Origin: Bacillota bacterium
GTDB taxonomy: Bacteria > Bacillota > Clostridia > Lachnospirales > Bianqueaceae
Assembly: GCA_017442535.1 (NCBI GenBank)
Contig: JAFRZL010000051.1
Span: 58,289-122,288 of the forward strand
DNA length: 64,000 nt
Reading direction: 5' to 3'
Below, piece by piece: positions 1 through 8,703 of this stretch (position 1 is its first letter; every line of letters starts with the position of its first letter). Made by a program: the position numbers and the translations under genes. The notes under the pieces are model-generated. The model searched no databases. It saw only the letters and a program-made list of their open reading frames with translations, and was not told where the DNA came from.

Positions 1-165
1 GCGGCGCAGCAGGATGAAACCGATCGTCAGTACGAGGGCGAGGCCCCAGCCGAGCAGTGTATGCTTGCCGAGCTCCAGTACGGCAAAAAGGATGAGCGTC
101 AGGATGATGAGGAGCATGATCCAGCCCCTGCCTTTTTTGGCTTCGGAACGTTTTTTTTCAGCCAT
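1..165 (-). CDS. Small membrane protein, C-terminus cut by window edge
   Basis: The gene starts at 165 and runs off the left edge, so only its first 55 residues are visible. They begin MAEKKRSEAKKGRGW, a basic N-terminus, followed by two hydrophobic segments (about residues 16-30 and 36-53) separated by a short polar stretch. This is a two-helix or larger inner-membrane protein. The start has a good ribosome site (GAGGAGG) inside the end of the upstream gene, whose stop codon lies within this reading frame (8-nt overlap), so the two are probably translationally coupled. I do not recognise the family. Confidence 0.6.
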   Translation of the reverse strand, partial: MAEKKRSEAKKGRGWIMLLIILTLILFAVLELGKHTLLGWGLALVLTIGFILLRR

Positions 166-880
166 TTTGCGCCTCCTCATCCTGTTTGGAATCCTCCTGG
201 GTAAGGCGCGCAAGGTATGCGTTCAGTCGAGCCTCGTCCTGGCCGGCATCATGGGGAGCGGGAGCCGCAAACGGCTCGGACTCGCCCAGAAAAGCAGAGA
301 TCTCCATGATCAGACGCTTCATTTTGGATTCAAAATCCGTCGAGTTGTCGATGATGCACAGATGAGGATGCCCTGTCCAGGCGGCAATCAGGAGATTATC
401 GAGCGCGATCGCCTGATCGGGCGTTTCCTTACGGGCATTATTATTGCCAAGGGTATAGTGCTCCGCGGCGCCGTTGGCCGCGGTGACCAGGTGAAAAATC
501 GCGCCGTAGTTGTGGAGCAGAGAGACTTCATCGGTACCGAGAACCCGCATGCATTCGGCGAATTCATCGTCCGTCATATAGGCTTTGTTATCCATGACGC
601 CGCGGTCGCAGACGATCAGGATCTTCTCATCCTGCATGCTTCGGGCTGCTTCTTCGAAAACCGATTCCTTGGCAAGCTGAAGGCGTACCTGGCATTTCTG
701 ATAATCCAGATTGCAGCCGCATGTCCAGGGGGCGACGCCGCCGGAGATCAGCTCCGTGGCCGTTTCCGGTACAAAGAGGACGCGGTAGCCTTTCCGGGAG
801 AAGGTATCCCGGATCCAGTCCAGGGCTGTGGATTTGCCCCCGCAGGGTCCGCCCGTGATAACGATTTTAGTCATGCTCAT
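158..880 (-). CDS. AAA_28-type P-loop ATPase
   Basis: A soluble P-loop protein of about 240 residues. The Walker A motif GGPCGGKST lies at residues 10-18, directly after the first beta strand, and a CDRGVMDNKAYM segment in the middle resembles the kinase-like AAA_28 family (NadR kinase and TTD14-like proteins). These bind nucleotide; the substrate of this one is not known. I chose the ATG at 880 because it stands 7 nt after AAAGG; two other in-frame ATGs lie at 886 and 874. The gene follows the Feo unit on the same strand, 28 nt downstream, and overlaps the small membrane protein gene after it. A link to iron uptake is possible but is only suggested by position. Confidence 0.75.
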   Translation of the reverse strand: MSMTKIVITGGPCGGKSTALDWIRDTFSRKGYRVLFVPETATELISGGVAPWTCGCNLDYQKCQVRLQLAKESVFEEAARSMQDEKILIVCDRGVMDNKAYMTDDEFAECMRVLGTDEVSLLHNYGAIFHLVTAANGAAEHYTLGNNNARKETPDQAIALDNLLIAAWTGHPHLCIIDNSTDFESKMKRLIMEISAFLGESEPFAAPAPHDAGQDEARLNAYLARLTQEDSKQDEEAQNG

Positions 881-908
881 GCCCATGCCTTTCTGTCAAA
901 CCTGTAAT

Positions 909-1100
909 CTATTTCCGTCCGCAGGGGGGCGATCCTGCCCCGGTGCGGCGGTTCCGGTCCCGGTTCGCGCAGCCGCTGCAGCCGGGACAATCGCTGCAGG
1001 AGCAGACGCCGGAACCGTTTTTGCGCCTGCGCAGGCTGTAAAACGCGCCTGTCGCGATCAGTACAATGATGGCGATAATCAGAATATCCCAGGGATTCAC
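909..1100 (-). CDS. FeoB-associated Cys-rich membrane protein
   Basis: A 63-residue protein with one N-terminal membrane helix (about residues 4-22) followed by a basic RRRK stop-transfer and a cysteine-rich tail containing CSCSDCPGCSGC. This layout matches the small FeoB-associated Cys-rich membrane protein family, which in Clostridia is encoded next to feoB and is thought to help ferrous iron transport; its exact role is not established. The start is a GTG at 1100 with AAGGGGGGA upstream. It lies 12 nt after feoB, so the two are co-transcribed. Confidence 0.85.
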   Translation of the reverse strand: MNPWDILIIAIIVLIATGAFYSLRRRKNGSGVCSCSDCPGCSGCANRDRNRRTGAGSPPCGRK

Positions 1101-1112
1101 GCCGGTCCCCCC

Positions 1113-3455
1113 TTATCCAAGGCCGAGCGCCAGGCCGATCAGGCGCACGAGGAGAGCCATGACCCATGCGATCACACATTGCCACAGGACGACGCCGGCA
1201 GACCAGCCGCGTCCGAGCTCCCGCCTGATTGCGGCGATGGCCGCCACACAGGGCGTGTAGAGAAGGCTGAAGACCAGCATGGACGCGGCCGCAAGCGGGC
1301 CGAGCGAGGCGACACCGCCGGCAAAGAGCGTTTCCATGACGGATACAACGCTTTCCTTGGCCATGAATCCGCTGACGAGCGAGGTGACAATGCGCCAGTC
1401 GCCCAGGCCGAGAGGCTTCATGACGGGAGCCAGCAGCCCGGAAATCGCGGCCAGGATACTGTCGTACGAGTTTTCGACCAGGTTGAAGCGGAAATCAAAG
1501 CTGCTGAGGAACCATACAACGATGGTCGCAATCAGGATCACCGAGAAAGCGCGGTGGAGGAAATCTTTGCTTTTCTCCCACAGAAGCTGCATAACATTGC
1601 GCGGACTCGGAAAACGATAATTGGGCAGCTCCATCACAAAGGGAACCGCTTCACCTTTGAACAGCGTGCTCTTGAACAGAAAAGCCGCGAGGATGCCGAT
1701 CAGAATGCCCAGCACATATAATCCGGTGATGATGAGCCAGCTTTGGCGGGGGAAGAAAACGTTGACAAAGAAGCCGTAGATCGGGAGCTTTGCTGTGCAG
1801 GACATGAAGGGTGTCAGCAGGATGGTCATGCGGCGGTCACGTTCACTGGGGAGCGTGCGTGTGGACATGACGGCGGGCACCGTGCATCCGAATCCCAGCA
1901 GCATCGGAACGATACTGCGCCCCGACAGGCCGATCTTTCGAAGCAGCTTATCCATGACAAAGGCGACGCGGGCGATGTAGCCGCTGTCTTCCAGCATGGA
2001 TAAGAAGAAAAAGAGCAGAATGATGATGGGCAGGAAGCTGATGACGGTTCCTACGCCCTCGAAAATGCCCTCCAGCACCAGGCTCTGGATCACCTGATTC
2101 ACATGAACAGCCTCCATGCCCTGACCGGCCAGTATCTTCAGCTCTTTGATGCCCTCTGCCAGAAGATCCTGCAGGAAGGGCCCGACCAGGAAGAAGGTCA
2201 GGTAGAAGACGAGTGCCATGATGCCGATAAACATCGGAATGGCGGTATAGCGGCCCGTCAGAAGCGAGTCGATCTTCTGGCTGCGGAGGTGTTCCTTGCT
2301 GGTGCGCGGCTTGATCACACAAGTATTGCAGACACGTTCGATGTAGTCGAAGCGCATTTCGGCGATGGCCGCACTGTGGTCCAGACCGCGTTCGCTCTCC
2401 ATCTGCAGAATGATGTGCTCGAGCATTTCTTTTTCGTTATCGTCCAGTGCCAGCTGCTCGGCAACCATTTGATCGCCCTCCAGCAGTTTGCTGGCTGAAA
2501 AGCGCAGCGGGAGTCCGGTCCGTTGTGCGTGATCCTCGATCAGATGTGAGACGGCATGCAGTGCGCGGTGGACAGCGCCTCCATGATCCTCCGCACCGCA
2601 GTAATCCTGCTCGACAGGACGTTCCTGGTATTTGGCAATGTGGATGGCATGACGGATCAGTTCGTCCACGCCTTCGTTCTTGGCAGCGGCGATGGGGACG
2701 ACGGGGACGCCCAGCATGGCTTCCATCCGGTTGACGTCGACGGTGCCGCCGTTCCCGCGAAGTTCATCCATCATGTTGAGCGCGACGACCATGGGCGTAT
2801 TCATTTCCAGAAGCTGCATGGTCAGATACAGATTACGCTCGATATTGGTCGCGTCGACGATGTTGATGATCGCGAGAGGCTTCTCATTCAGCACATGGTT
2901 GCGCGAAACCAGCTCCTCGCTGGAGTAGGGGGACATGGAATAGATGCCGGGCAGGTCCGTGATCAGCGTATCGCTGTGGCCGCGTATCACGCCGTCCTTG
3001 CGGTCAACCGTCACACCGGGGAAATTCCCGACATGCTGATTAGAGCCGGTCAGCTGATTAAACAGCGTGGTTTTGCCGCTGTTCTGGTTGCCGACCAGTG
3101 CGAAAGTCAGCGTGGTATCCTTGGGCAGCGGATTGCCGCTTCCCTTGGGGTGGAAGCGCCCTTCCTCGCCGAGTCCGGGGTGCTCGGATTTCTTCGGCTC
3201 GTGCATATTCAAAGAAGCCTCCGGGAGAGCCTCGAGCAGATCCACATCGATTTTTTCGGCATCATCCAGGCGCAGAGTAAGCTCATAACCATGAATGCGG
3301 AGCTCCACTGGGTCACCCATCGGTGCGAATTTGATGATCTCAAGCTCCGCCCCGGGGATCACCCCCATATCCAGAAAATGCTGTCTGAGAGCGCCTTCGC
3401 CGCCCACCGAGCCGATCCTTGCGGACTGTCCCGGCTTTAGTAAACTTAGTTTCAT
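1113..3455 (-). CDS. feoB: Ferrous iron transporter, FeoA-FeoB fusion
   Basis: A 780-residue fusion. Residues 1-72 form a FeoA SH3-like domain (starts MKLSLLKPGQ, with the G-GALRQHFLDMG pattern). A linker of about 40 residues leads into the FeoB G domain, with the G1 motif GNQNSGKTT at 122-130 and a DLPGIYSMSPYSSEE G3 region. The C-terminal half holds the gate-like membrane helices typical of FeoB, including GCTVPAVMSTRTL. It imports Fe(II) across the cytoplasmic membrane. FeoA and FeoB are separate genes in most bacteria; the fusion occurs in some Firmicutes. A TATAAT box on the minus strand (3473-3478) lies 18 bases upstream of the start without a convincing -35, and the ribosome site GGGTGA is well placed. 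Confidence 0.95.
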   Translation of the reverse strand: MKLSLLKPGQSARIGSVGGEGALRQHFLDMGVIPGAELEIIKFAPMGDPVELRIHGYELTLRLDDAEKIDVDLLEALPEASLNMHEPKKSEHPGLGEEGRFHPKGSGNPLPKDTTLTFALVGNQNSGKTTLFNQLTGSNQHVGNFPGVTVDRKDGVIRGHSDTLITDLPGIYSMSPYSSEELVSRNHVLNEKPLAIINIVDATNIERNLYLTMQLLEMNTPMVVALNMMDELRGNGGTVDVNRMEAMLGVPVVPIAAAKNEGVDELIRHAIHIAKYQERPVEQDYCGAEDHGGAVHRALHAVSHLIEDHAQRTGLPLRFSASKLLEGDQMVAEQLALDDNEKEMLEHIILQMESERGLDHSAAIAEMRFDYIERVCNTCVIKPRTSKEHLRSQKIDSLLTGRYTAIPMFIGIMALVFYLTFFLVGPFLQDLLAEGIKELKILAGQGMEAVHVNQVIQSLVLEGIFEGVGTVISFLPIIILLFFFLSMLEDSGYIARVAFVMDKLLRKIGLSGRSIVPMLLGFGCTVPAVMSTRTLPSERDRRMTILLTPFMSCTAKLPIYGFFVNVFFPRQSWLIITGLYVLGILIGILAAFLFKSTLFKGEAVPFVMELPNYRFPSPRNVMQLLWEKSKDFLHRAFSVILIATIVVWFLSSFDFRFNLVENSYDSILAAISGLLAPVMKPLGLGDWRIVTSLVSGFMAKESVVSVMETLFAGGVASLGPLAAASMLVFSLLYTPCVAAIAAIRRELGRGWSAGVVLWQCVIAWVMALLVRLIGLALGLG

Positions 3456-3558
3456 ATCTTGTCACCCATGTTATTATAAGTCTTTTGCTGCAAACTCCCT
3501 TAAAAACTGCCATTGTGCGGCGCGGAGCAAGCCGGACGCATCAAGCTGCCCTCTATTG

Positions 3559-3588
3559 CCGTCAGGCCGGACTGTCCGGAATTGACGG
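3559..3588. other. Nested dyad between tldE and feoAB
   Basis: Between the tldE stop (3618) and the feoAB start (3455) the plus strand reads CCGTCA (3559-3564), CCGGAC (3567-3572), one base, GTCCGG (3574-3579), then TGACGG (3583-3588). Inner and outer arms are both perfect inverted repeats. No T-run follows on the minus strand, so it is not a classical intrinsic terminator. It could be an RNA hairpin ending the tldDE message or a protein-binding dyad upstream of the iron transporter. Confidence 0.5.
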
Positions 3589-3617
3589 GAGCCGCTAACG
3601 ATCTTTGAGTCAGGGAA

Positions 3618-4835
3618 TCAGTCCTTCTCCACATCCATGTAAACGGCGCCCAGAATATCATTCTCCTGAGGGTCGTTATGAACGGCACCGATATAGTCCG
3701 CACCGAACATATCCCCAAAATCTCCGCTGACTGTCAGAGCGGGCAGACGTCCGACCGGCTGACCATCCTCCATCAGAAAAGCCATCTGTACCGGTGTTGC
3801 GAAATGGCCGTCGGGCGTAGCATCTCCGCCGGAGGCGACGACGACATATACGGCTTTGCCGGGAACCAGTTCCTTTAGGCTCTTCGCGGTCGGATCCAGC
3901 CAGAAACGGTGGAAGCCGATCCCGGGAACGCCGTCATAGGCGGCCGACGCAGTCCCCAGATCGGGGAGACCATACTGTGTCGCGGTCTTTTTCGTGGTAA
4001 AGAGACCTTTCAGAACGCCGTTCTCGATGAGCGTGGGTCTGTAATCGGGCACGGTGTAACCTTCGGCATCGAAGAAACTGACGATGTAAGCGGAGGAGGG
4101 ATTCATATCATCCCGAAGCGACAGTTTATCGGAAAAGATCTTCTGCCCAAGCTTTCCGCTGAGGAGAGAAGCTCCGGAAACATACATGTCCCCGATGAAA
4201 TGCGGGAAAAAGCTGCCGAACAGACCGGAAACATCGGCGATCACAGGATAGCGGCCGGGCTCCAGTTCCACGGGCGTATAGAAAGCGTCATAATGCTTTT
4301 TGAAGTTGGAAAGAACGGTTTCTTCGTCAAAATGATTGCCCTGCCAGACCAGGAATGTATCGAACAGATTGCCTGAACCGCGGTTCTGCGCGATCAGCTC
4401 GATCGAGAAGAGCCTGCCGGAACTGACCAGATGTCGGCCTTCGGAATTACGGTATTCCGAACGGTTGTAGCTCAGATTGATCTTATTTGAAAACGCGAAC
4501 TTCGGGCACATTTCGCAGAGACGGTCCAGGAAAGCCGTCATCATGGGGATAAAATCCGGGACCTTGATGATCTCTTCCTCATGAAGGTCCTCCAGAACCA
4601 GGTGACCATCCAAACGGCAGGGATAGGGGATCCCGAAGGCCAGCGCTTCAACAGCTTTGGCTGTCAGCTCTTCTTCATCCGGCTCCCCCAGACACCCGGC
4701 TACGCCGATGCAGCCGTTGTCATACACACGGACGGTGCCAGTGGTTTTTTCCAGTTCGCGGAAGCTGTCGATCTTTCCGGCAGTAACATTCAACGTGACG
4801 GAATGCTCTGTCTGTTTCAGAAATTCTTTTTTCAT
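3618..4835 (-). CDS. TldE/PmbA-family metalloprotease subunit
   Basis: About 405 residues, starting MKKEFLKQ. The family (U62, TldD/PmbA) forms a TldD-TldE heterodimer that degrades unfolded or modified peptides and, in enterobacteria, cleaves microcin precursors. This member lacks the HExxxH motif found in its partner gene and so is the TldE-type, non-catalytic subunit. The start at 4835 has AGGTG 7 nt upstream; an upstream in-frame ATG (4856) has no ribosome site. The start lies 10 nt after the tldD stop, so the pair forms an operon. TldDE can process ribosomal peptides, which is of interest given the candidate peptide system at 43.6 kb, but the distance makes a direct link speculative. Confidence 0.85.
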   Translation of the reverse strand: MKKEFLKQTEHSVTLNVTAGKIDSFRELEKTTGTVRVYDNGCIGVAGCLGEPDEEELTAKAVEALAFGIPYPCRLDGHLVLEDLHEEEIIKVPDFIPMMTAFLDRLCEMCPKFAFSNKINLSYNRSEYRNSEGRHLVSSGRLFSIELIAQNRGSGNLFDTFLVWQGNHFDEETVLSNFKKHYDAFYTPVELEPGRYPVIADVSGLFGSFFPHFIGDMYVSGASLLSGKLGQKIFSDKLSLRDDMNPSSAYIVSFFDAEGYTVPDYRPTLIENGVLKGLFTTKKTATQYGLPDLGTASAAYDGVPGIGFHRFWLDPTAKSLKELVPGKAVYVVVASGGDATPDGHFATPVQMAFLMEDGQPVGRLPALTVSGDFGDMFGADYIGAVHNDPQENDILGAVYMDVEKD

Positions 4836-4845
4836 CGTGCGCACC

Positions 4846-6183
4846 TCACTGAACATTCATGGAAGATACCCGGACATAGGGTCCGCCGAAGCCTACGGGA
4901 AGCCCCATCTGCTCCATCTTGCCGCAGCCGCCCGTAACAAAGGACAGCATGACAACATCCTTTGTCAATCCGTCGATCAGTCCGAGCGTCTCAAATACAG
5001 AACCGGTGAGGACACTGATCTGTACCGGACGGCCGAGCTTGCCATCGATGATCTCGTAGGCAAGGCTCGGAGCAATCGTAAAGGTGCTCATACCGCTGCC
5101 ATGCTTAATCGTTTTGATGAAGTATCCCTTTTTGATCGGGGCGATCAGCCGGTCAAAATCCAGATCTCCTCCCTCGATATAGGTGGTGGTCATACGGACG
5201 ATCGGTTCGAATGTGCAATCGATGGCGCGTGCATTGCCGGTCAGGCCTTCGTCGAGCGCGGCGGCTGTCTGCGTACTGTGCAGTCGGCCGGCCAGAATAC
5301 CGTTTTTAATGAGATAATTCTTGCGGGCCCGGGTGCCTTCGTCGTCATAGGGAACGAAACCGCAGCCGGGGATCTCTCCGGAGTCCACGATCGAAAGGAT
5401 CGGGGAAGCAACGGTTTTACCAAGCTCCCATTCGTTCTTCATGGACTCGTCGGAGAGCATAAAGTCCGATTCGGACTTGTGGCCGAAGGATTCATGCGCA
5501 AAGACGCCTGCCGCCTCAGGGGAGAGGACAACGGGATATTTGCCGGGCTCAACCGGGACCGACTGGCGGAGGAAAGAGGTCTGTTCGGCGATTGCTCCGC
5601 GGATTTCTTCTTCAAGATTCGTGAGATCGTCAAAGCGGGTCCCGCCTTTCTGCCAATGGCCGCTAAACTTCTTTTCGCCTTCGGCCATGTCGCAGGAAAC
5701 AGCGATGCCGCAGGTCTGGTAGTCGTAGCTGATGTCCGCGCCTAGGCTGGAGCGGAAACTGAACCGGCTGTTGCGGTCAAGGTAAACAGCCTGAGGCATT
5801 GTGATGCAGGGATCCCCGGAGAGGAGAGGCAGGTAGGAAAGGAGCAGATCCTGTTTTTTATTCAGCGGGATATCCCGGACGGAACAGGTTTCAAAGCTGC
5901 GGACAGTATCGCGGTTAGCCTCGAAGCGTTTCACCATCGGATCTTCCTGAATAGCGGGATTTGCAGTTGCCGCCGCATACAGACCATTAAGCGTTTCCTG
6001 CAGGTGCTTGAGATCCGTTACAGAAGCGTAATACCATAGCCTCCCGTCGTAAACCCGAAGGAAAGCCTGCTGTTCGACTCGGGTACGCATTTCTTCCAGG
6101 ATCCCGGCCTTATACGAGATGATCGTACGGCTTCGGTCTTCGGTACGAATGTCGGCATAAAAGCCATCACGAAACGTAATCAT
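4846..6183 (-). CDS. tldD: TldD-family zinc metalloprotease
   Basis: A 445-residue TldD-family protein. The zinc-binding and catalytic HExxxH motif is HESFGH at residues 230-235, and the C-terminal region has the glycine-rich CGKMEQMGLPVGFGG segment typical of the family. It is the catalytic half of the TldD-TldE heterodimer, with the active site enclosed so that only unstructured peptides enter. The ribosome site AAGGAGA lies 9 nt upstream of the ATG. Family membership is clear; the physiological substrate is not visible. Confidence 0.9.
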   Translation of the reverse strand: MITFRDGFYADIRTEDRSRTIISYKAGILEEMRTRVEQQAFLRVYDGRLWYYASVTDLKHLQETLNGLYAAATANPAIQEDPMVKRFEANRDTVRSFETCSVRDIPLNKKQDLLLSYLPLLSGDPCITMPQAVYLDRNSRFSFRSSLGADISYDYQTCGIAVSCDMAEGEKKFSGHWQKGGTRFDDLTNLEEEIRGAIAEQTSFLRQSVPVEPGKYPVVLSPEAAGVFAHESFGHKSESDFMLSDESMKNEWELGKTVASPILSIVDSGEIPGCGFVPYDDEGTRARKNYLIKNGILAGRLHSTQTAAALDEGLTGNARAIDCTFEPIVRMTTTYIEGGDLDFDRLIAPIKKGYFIKTIKHGSGMSTFTIAPSLAYEIIDGKLGRPVQISVLTGSVFETLGLIDGLTKDVVMLSFVTGGCGKMEQMGLPVGFGGPYVRVSSMNVQ

Positions 6184-6231
6184 GAGCAGAAGTCTCCTTA
6201 TATGTGATCTAAATAGTGTATTCTGTTGAAT

Positions 6232-6382
6232 TCAGAAGGATCCGGACTTAGTTCCCGGAGAATGTTTTGAAAATAATAATCTCCACGCTGCCACCGCACC
6301 GATGATAATCAGCAGGGTGTTGATCGTCACCTTTATGAAAAAGCGGCGATTGGCTTTTTGCGAATGTCATTCTGATCTGCAT
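6232..6382 (-). pseudogene. Possible frameshifted small membrane protein
   Basis: Behind a good ribosome site (AAAGGAG, 8 nt) an ATG at 6382 opens a frame reading MQIRMTFAKSQ. The +1 frame downstream of an A5 run reads FFIKVTINTLLIIIGAVAAW and ends at 6232, a convincing single membrane helix with a basic N-flank. Joined at the A-run they would make a protein of about 50 residues; as given, neither frame alone does. Either the gene is broken or one base is wrong in the A5 run near 6355. The other bases of this 266-nt gap show nothing more. Confidence 0.35.
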
Positions 6383-6449
6383 GATGAGGTCTCCTTTGTA
6401 TTCGTCACAAAGTGGTGTGAAGTAGTTGATGAACGGTCTGTTTGCGCAG

Positions 6450-7322
6450 TCAGCGCATGATCGTGCGGATAATCTTGTCGACGGCGGGCTTTGCCTCCTG
6501 GATGGGCATCAGCGGATAGACATGATTCATGTCTTTTGCGACGATCAGTTCGTTGGACGGATCGTCATCCAGTCCATGGTAGAACTTGATGATATCCGGA
6601 TAAAGGATCTCACTTGTCCCTACAAAGACCGTAACATGATGGATCCCGTGAAGGTCACCGTAGGCCGGACTGATCCTCCAGTCATGACAGTCCAGATCAC
6701 CGGCCCAGTGCCTGGCGATGGCCTTCAGGGAATCCGCGGACAGGAAAGGGTCATTCGGCTGGTAATCCGCGATCTCGGGATTATCCATAACAACATCGAC
6801 CCAGGGAGAGAGCAGAATGAGTTCATCGGGCATCCGGATGCCTTCCTGCCGGAAACATTCGGCCAGAGCGAGTGAAAAACCTCCGCCCGCCGAGTCGCCC
6901 ATCAGGATGATCTTCCTGTCCGGATGGGTTTCACAAAAGTCCTTATACAGCGGCACGATCAGATCATAGGCCTCCCTGTAGGTGGCAAAGGGCACCAGCC
7001 GGTAGGCCGGGACAATGACCTGCGCCTCGGTTTCCTTAGCAAGTTTTTTTATGAACTGCCAGTGAGGAAGGATGATTTCATAATTATAGCCGCCGCCATG
7101 AATGTAAAAAATCACATAAGGAGAGTCGGTTTCCTCGTTGATGTAGAACACCCGTCCGTTCTCATTATCCTCGTGCCTGGTCTTCAGCAGCATGGGAGGA
7201 GAACAGGGCTTCTCGCCCTCGGAAAGCTGTTCGCTGAGCATGTGCTCGGATTCTTCCGCCGTAAGCTTGGGCCATAGTTCGAGCAGATCCGAAACGATCC
7301 TGGCGCTGATACTTTTACTCAT
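6450..7322 (-). CDS. Alpha/beta hydrolase, HSL-type esterase
   Basis: A 290-residue cytosolic esterase of the hormone-sensitive-lipase (alpha/beta hydrolase fold-3) family. The oxyanion-hole motif HGGGY is at residues 75-79 and the nucleophile elbow GDSAGG at 142-147 (Ser144). The HPDRKIILMGD approach to the elbow and a DMNH near the C-terminus, giving the likely catalytic His, fit the family. It would hydrolyse short-chain acyl or aryl esters; the natural substrate cannot be read from sequence. There is no signal peptide. The ribosome site GGAGG is 7 nt from the ATG. Confidence 0.88.
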   Translation of the reverse strand: MSKSISARIVSDLLELWPKLTAEESEHMLSEQLSEGEKPCSPPMLLKTRHEDNENGRVFYINEETDSPYVIFYIHGGGYNYEIILPHWQFIKKLAKETEAQVIVPAYRLVPFATYREAYDLIVPLYKDFCETHPDRKIILMGDSAGGGFSLALAECFRQEGIRMPDELILLSPWVDVVMDNPEIADYQPNDPFLSADSLKAIARHWAGDLDCHDWRISPAYGDLHGIHHVTVFVGTSEILYPDIIKFYHGLDDDPSNELIVAKDMNHVYPLMPIQEAKPAVDKIIRTIMR

Positions 7323-7372
7323 CCTGTAACCTCCCGTATATGATCTGATAGCCGGCGGGTGTATGGAACAGA

Positions 7373-8374
7373 TCAGTCCGCCAGACGGTATCCGTCCCGA
7401 ACGTGGCGCAGATCCGCTTCCATTTCATTGGCATCCGTCCAGCCGGAGAATGACTGGGCGTAGGAGAACCCGTGATTATAGCCGAAATTAAAGCCCTGAA
7501 GACTGCCGTAACCGGCCGTCAGTACTCCGTCTGCCGGTATTTTCAAGTCAGTATAGCGGCAGGCTTCGTAGCCGGTAAAGACCGAACCGTCCTCGCGGGT
7601 GACATTTACTACATAAGTGTCATAAAGCACATTGTGCTCATATTCCATTTCGCTGTCCGAAATAAACAGGTACATCCGGTAAGGAGTCATGGTCATATCC
7701 CTGGCAAACGACGAAGAAACGATATCCTGCCAGTCTTCGCGGATGAGACGCTCGGTATTGGCATGGATCGATGCGAGATTGTCCCCGCTTAGCTGGTCGG
7801 TGCTGAGCACCCACACTGTGAGCCCCTCAACGGTGAACTGCTTCTCGGCAGGCTCAAAACGCCAGCCGGCCGGTGCTGTCGCCTTCACCGTGACGGTATC
7901 GCCGTTATTCAGACCGGTCTTCGGAAGGATCTCAAACCGGGCTGCATCGGCATATTCTGCGGCAGCACTGCCTGAAAGCTGCAATTCGGCCTTGCCTTCG
8001 CCGGACATGCCGGAGAACTTTATGTCAAGTGACGCGAACGGATCGGCCGTGCGTGGGAAGACAAGCCGGTGCATCGGAGAGTCAGGGATAAACACATTGA
8101 TCAGACAAATCACCGCGATGACGCACAGAGCGATGAGAAAGCCCTTGAGCCGGCGCCTGCGCTGCCGTTTGTTCTGCAGGTCCTTGATATCCTCATCGGC
8201 GCGAGCCTTTGCCATGCGCCTCTCATACTCTTTTTGTGCGGACTCTTCTTTTTCGATGAGTATAATATGCCCGCAGTAGGGACAGGTGGCTTTTCTGCCA
8301 TCCGCCTGCAGCTCCATTTTACCGCCGCACGAAGGGCAGATTAGTGAGAATGTCTTTATCTTTGCGTGATCCAT
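7373..8374 (-). CDS. Membrane-anchored zinc-ribbon protein
   Basis: A 333-residue protein with an N-terminal zinc ribbon (CPSC at 13-16, CPYC at 31-34), a charged coiled segment (about 45-75), one membrane helix (about 78-96) and an outward C-terminal part of about 235 residues without a domain I recognise. The orientation should place the zinc ribbon in the cytoplasm. Similar zinc-ribbon/one-helix proteins are frequent in Clostridia and have no known function. The likely start follows GGAGG by 11 nt, slightly long. It stands alone between the esterase and the DUF6440-like gene. Confidence 0.7.
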   Translation of the reverse strand: MDHAKIKTFSLICPSCGGKMELQADGRKATCPYCGHIILIEKEESAQKEYERRMAKARADEDIKDLQNKRQRRRRLKGFLIALCVIAVICLINVFIPDSPMHRLVFPRTADPFASLDIKFSGMSGEGKAELQLSGSAAAEYADAARFEILPKTGLNNGDTVTVKATAPAGWRFEPAEKQFTVEGLTVWVLSTDQLSGDNLASIHANTERLIREDWQDIVSSSFARDMTMTPYRMYLFISDSEMEYEHNVLYDTYVVNVTREDGSVFTGYEACRYTDLKIPADGVLTAGYGSLQGFNFGYNHGFSYAQSFSGWTDANEMEADLRHVRDGYRLAD

Positions 8375-8496
8375 GCTGATACATGCCTCCTACATCATTT
8401 TATTGAGACATCAAGGAAACTGTTTCAAAGAATTGCCGGAAAAGATTATGCCGATAAACCGGAACGCACAGGTGCGCCGTGAAAAACGGGGATCTG

Positions 8497-8673
8497 TTAC
8501 TTGGCATATCTCGGGTCAAGCAACGGTTTTCCATCCTTATCGACCAAAACTGTGAGACCACCTATACTGGTCCAGTGAGCCAGTAAATACTGGACACCGG
8601 TCTCCTTATCAACAATAATACGAGTTCCTTCCATAAGGCCTTTCTTCTCAACGAATTCAAACCTGTCATCCAT
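8497..8673 (-). CDS. DUF6440-like small protein
   Basis: A 58-residue protein starting MDDRFEFVEKKG. The segment IIVDKETGVQYLL, then GGLTVLVDKDGKPL, is the signature of the DUF6440 family of small Firmicute proteins, whose function is unknown. The start at 8673 follows GGAGG by 9 nt; a TTG further upstream overlaps the ribosome site itself and is unlikely. The gene lies 30 nt downstream of the RNA methyltransferase gene and is probably co-transcribed with it. Confidence 0.75.
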   Translation of the reverse strand: MDDRFEFVEKKGLMEGTRIIVDKETGVQYLLAHWTSIGGLTVLVDKDGKPLLDPRYAK

Positions 8674-8703
8674 TGCTTTTACCTCCGTCAAATCGCAATT
8701 CGG

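Noticed and set aside
3618..6183. TldD/TldE as the protease for the VYxGP-repeat protein
   Set aside because: TldDE does process some modified peptides, but the genes are 38 kb apart and TldDE is widespread, so the link has no support in the sequence.
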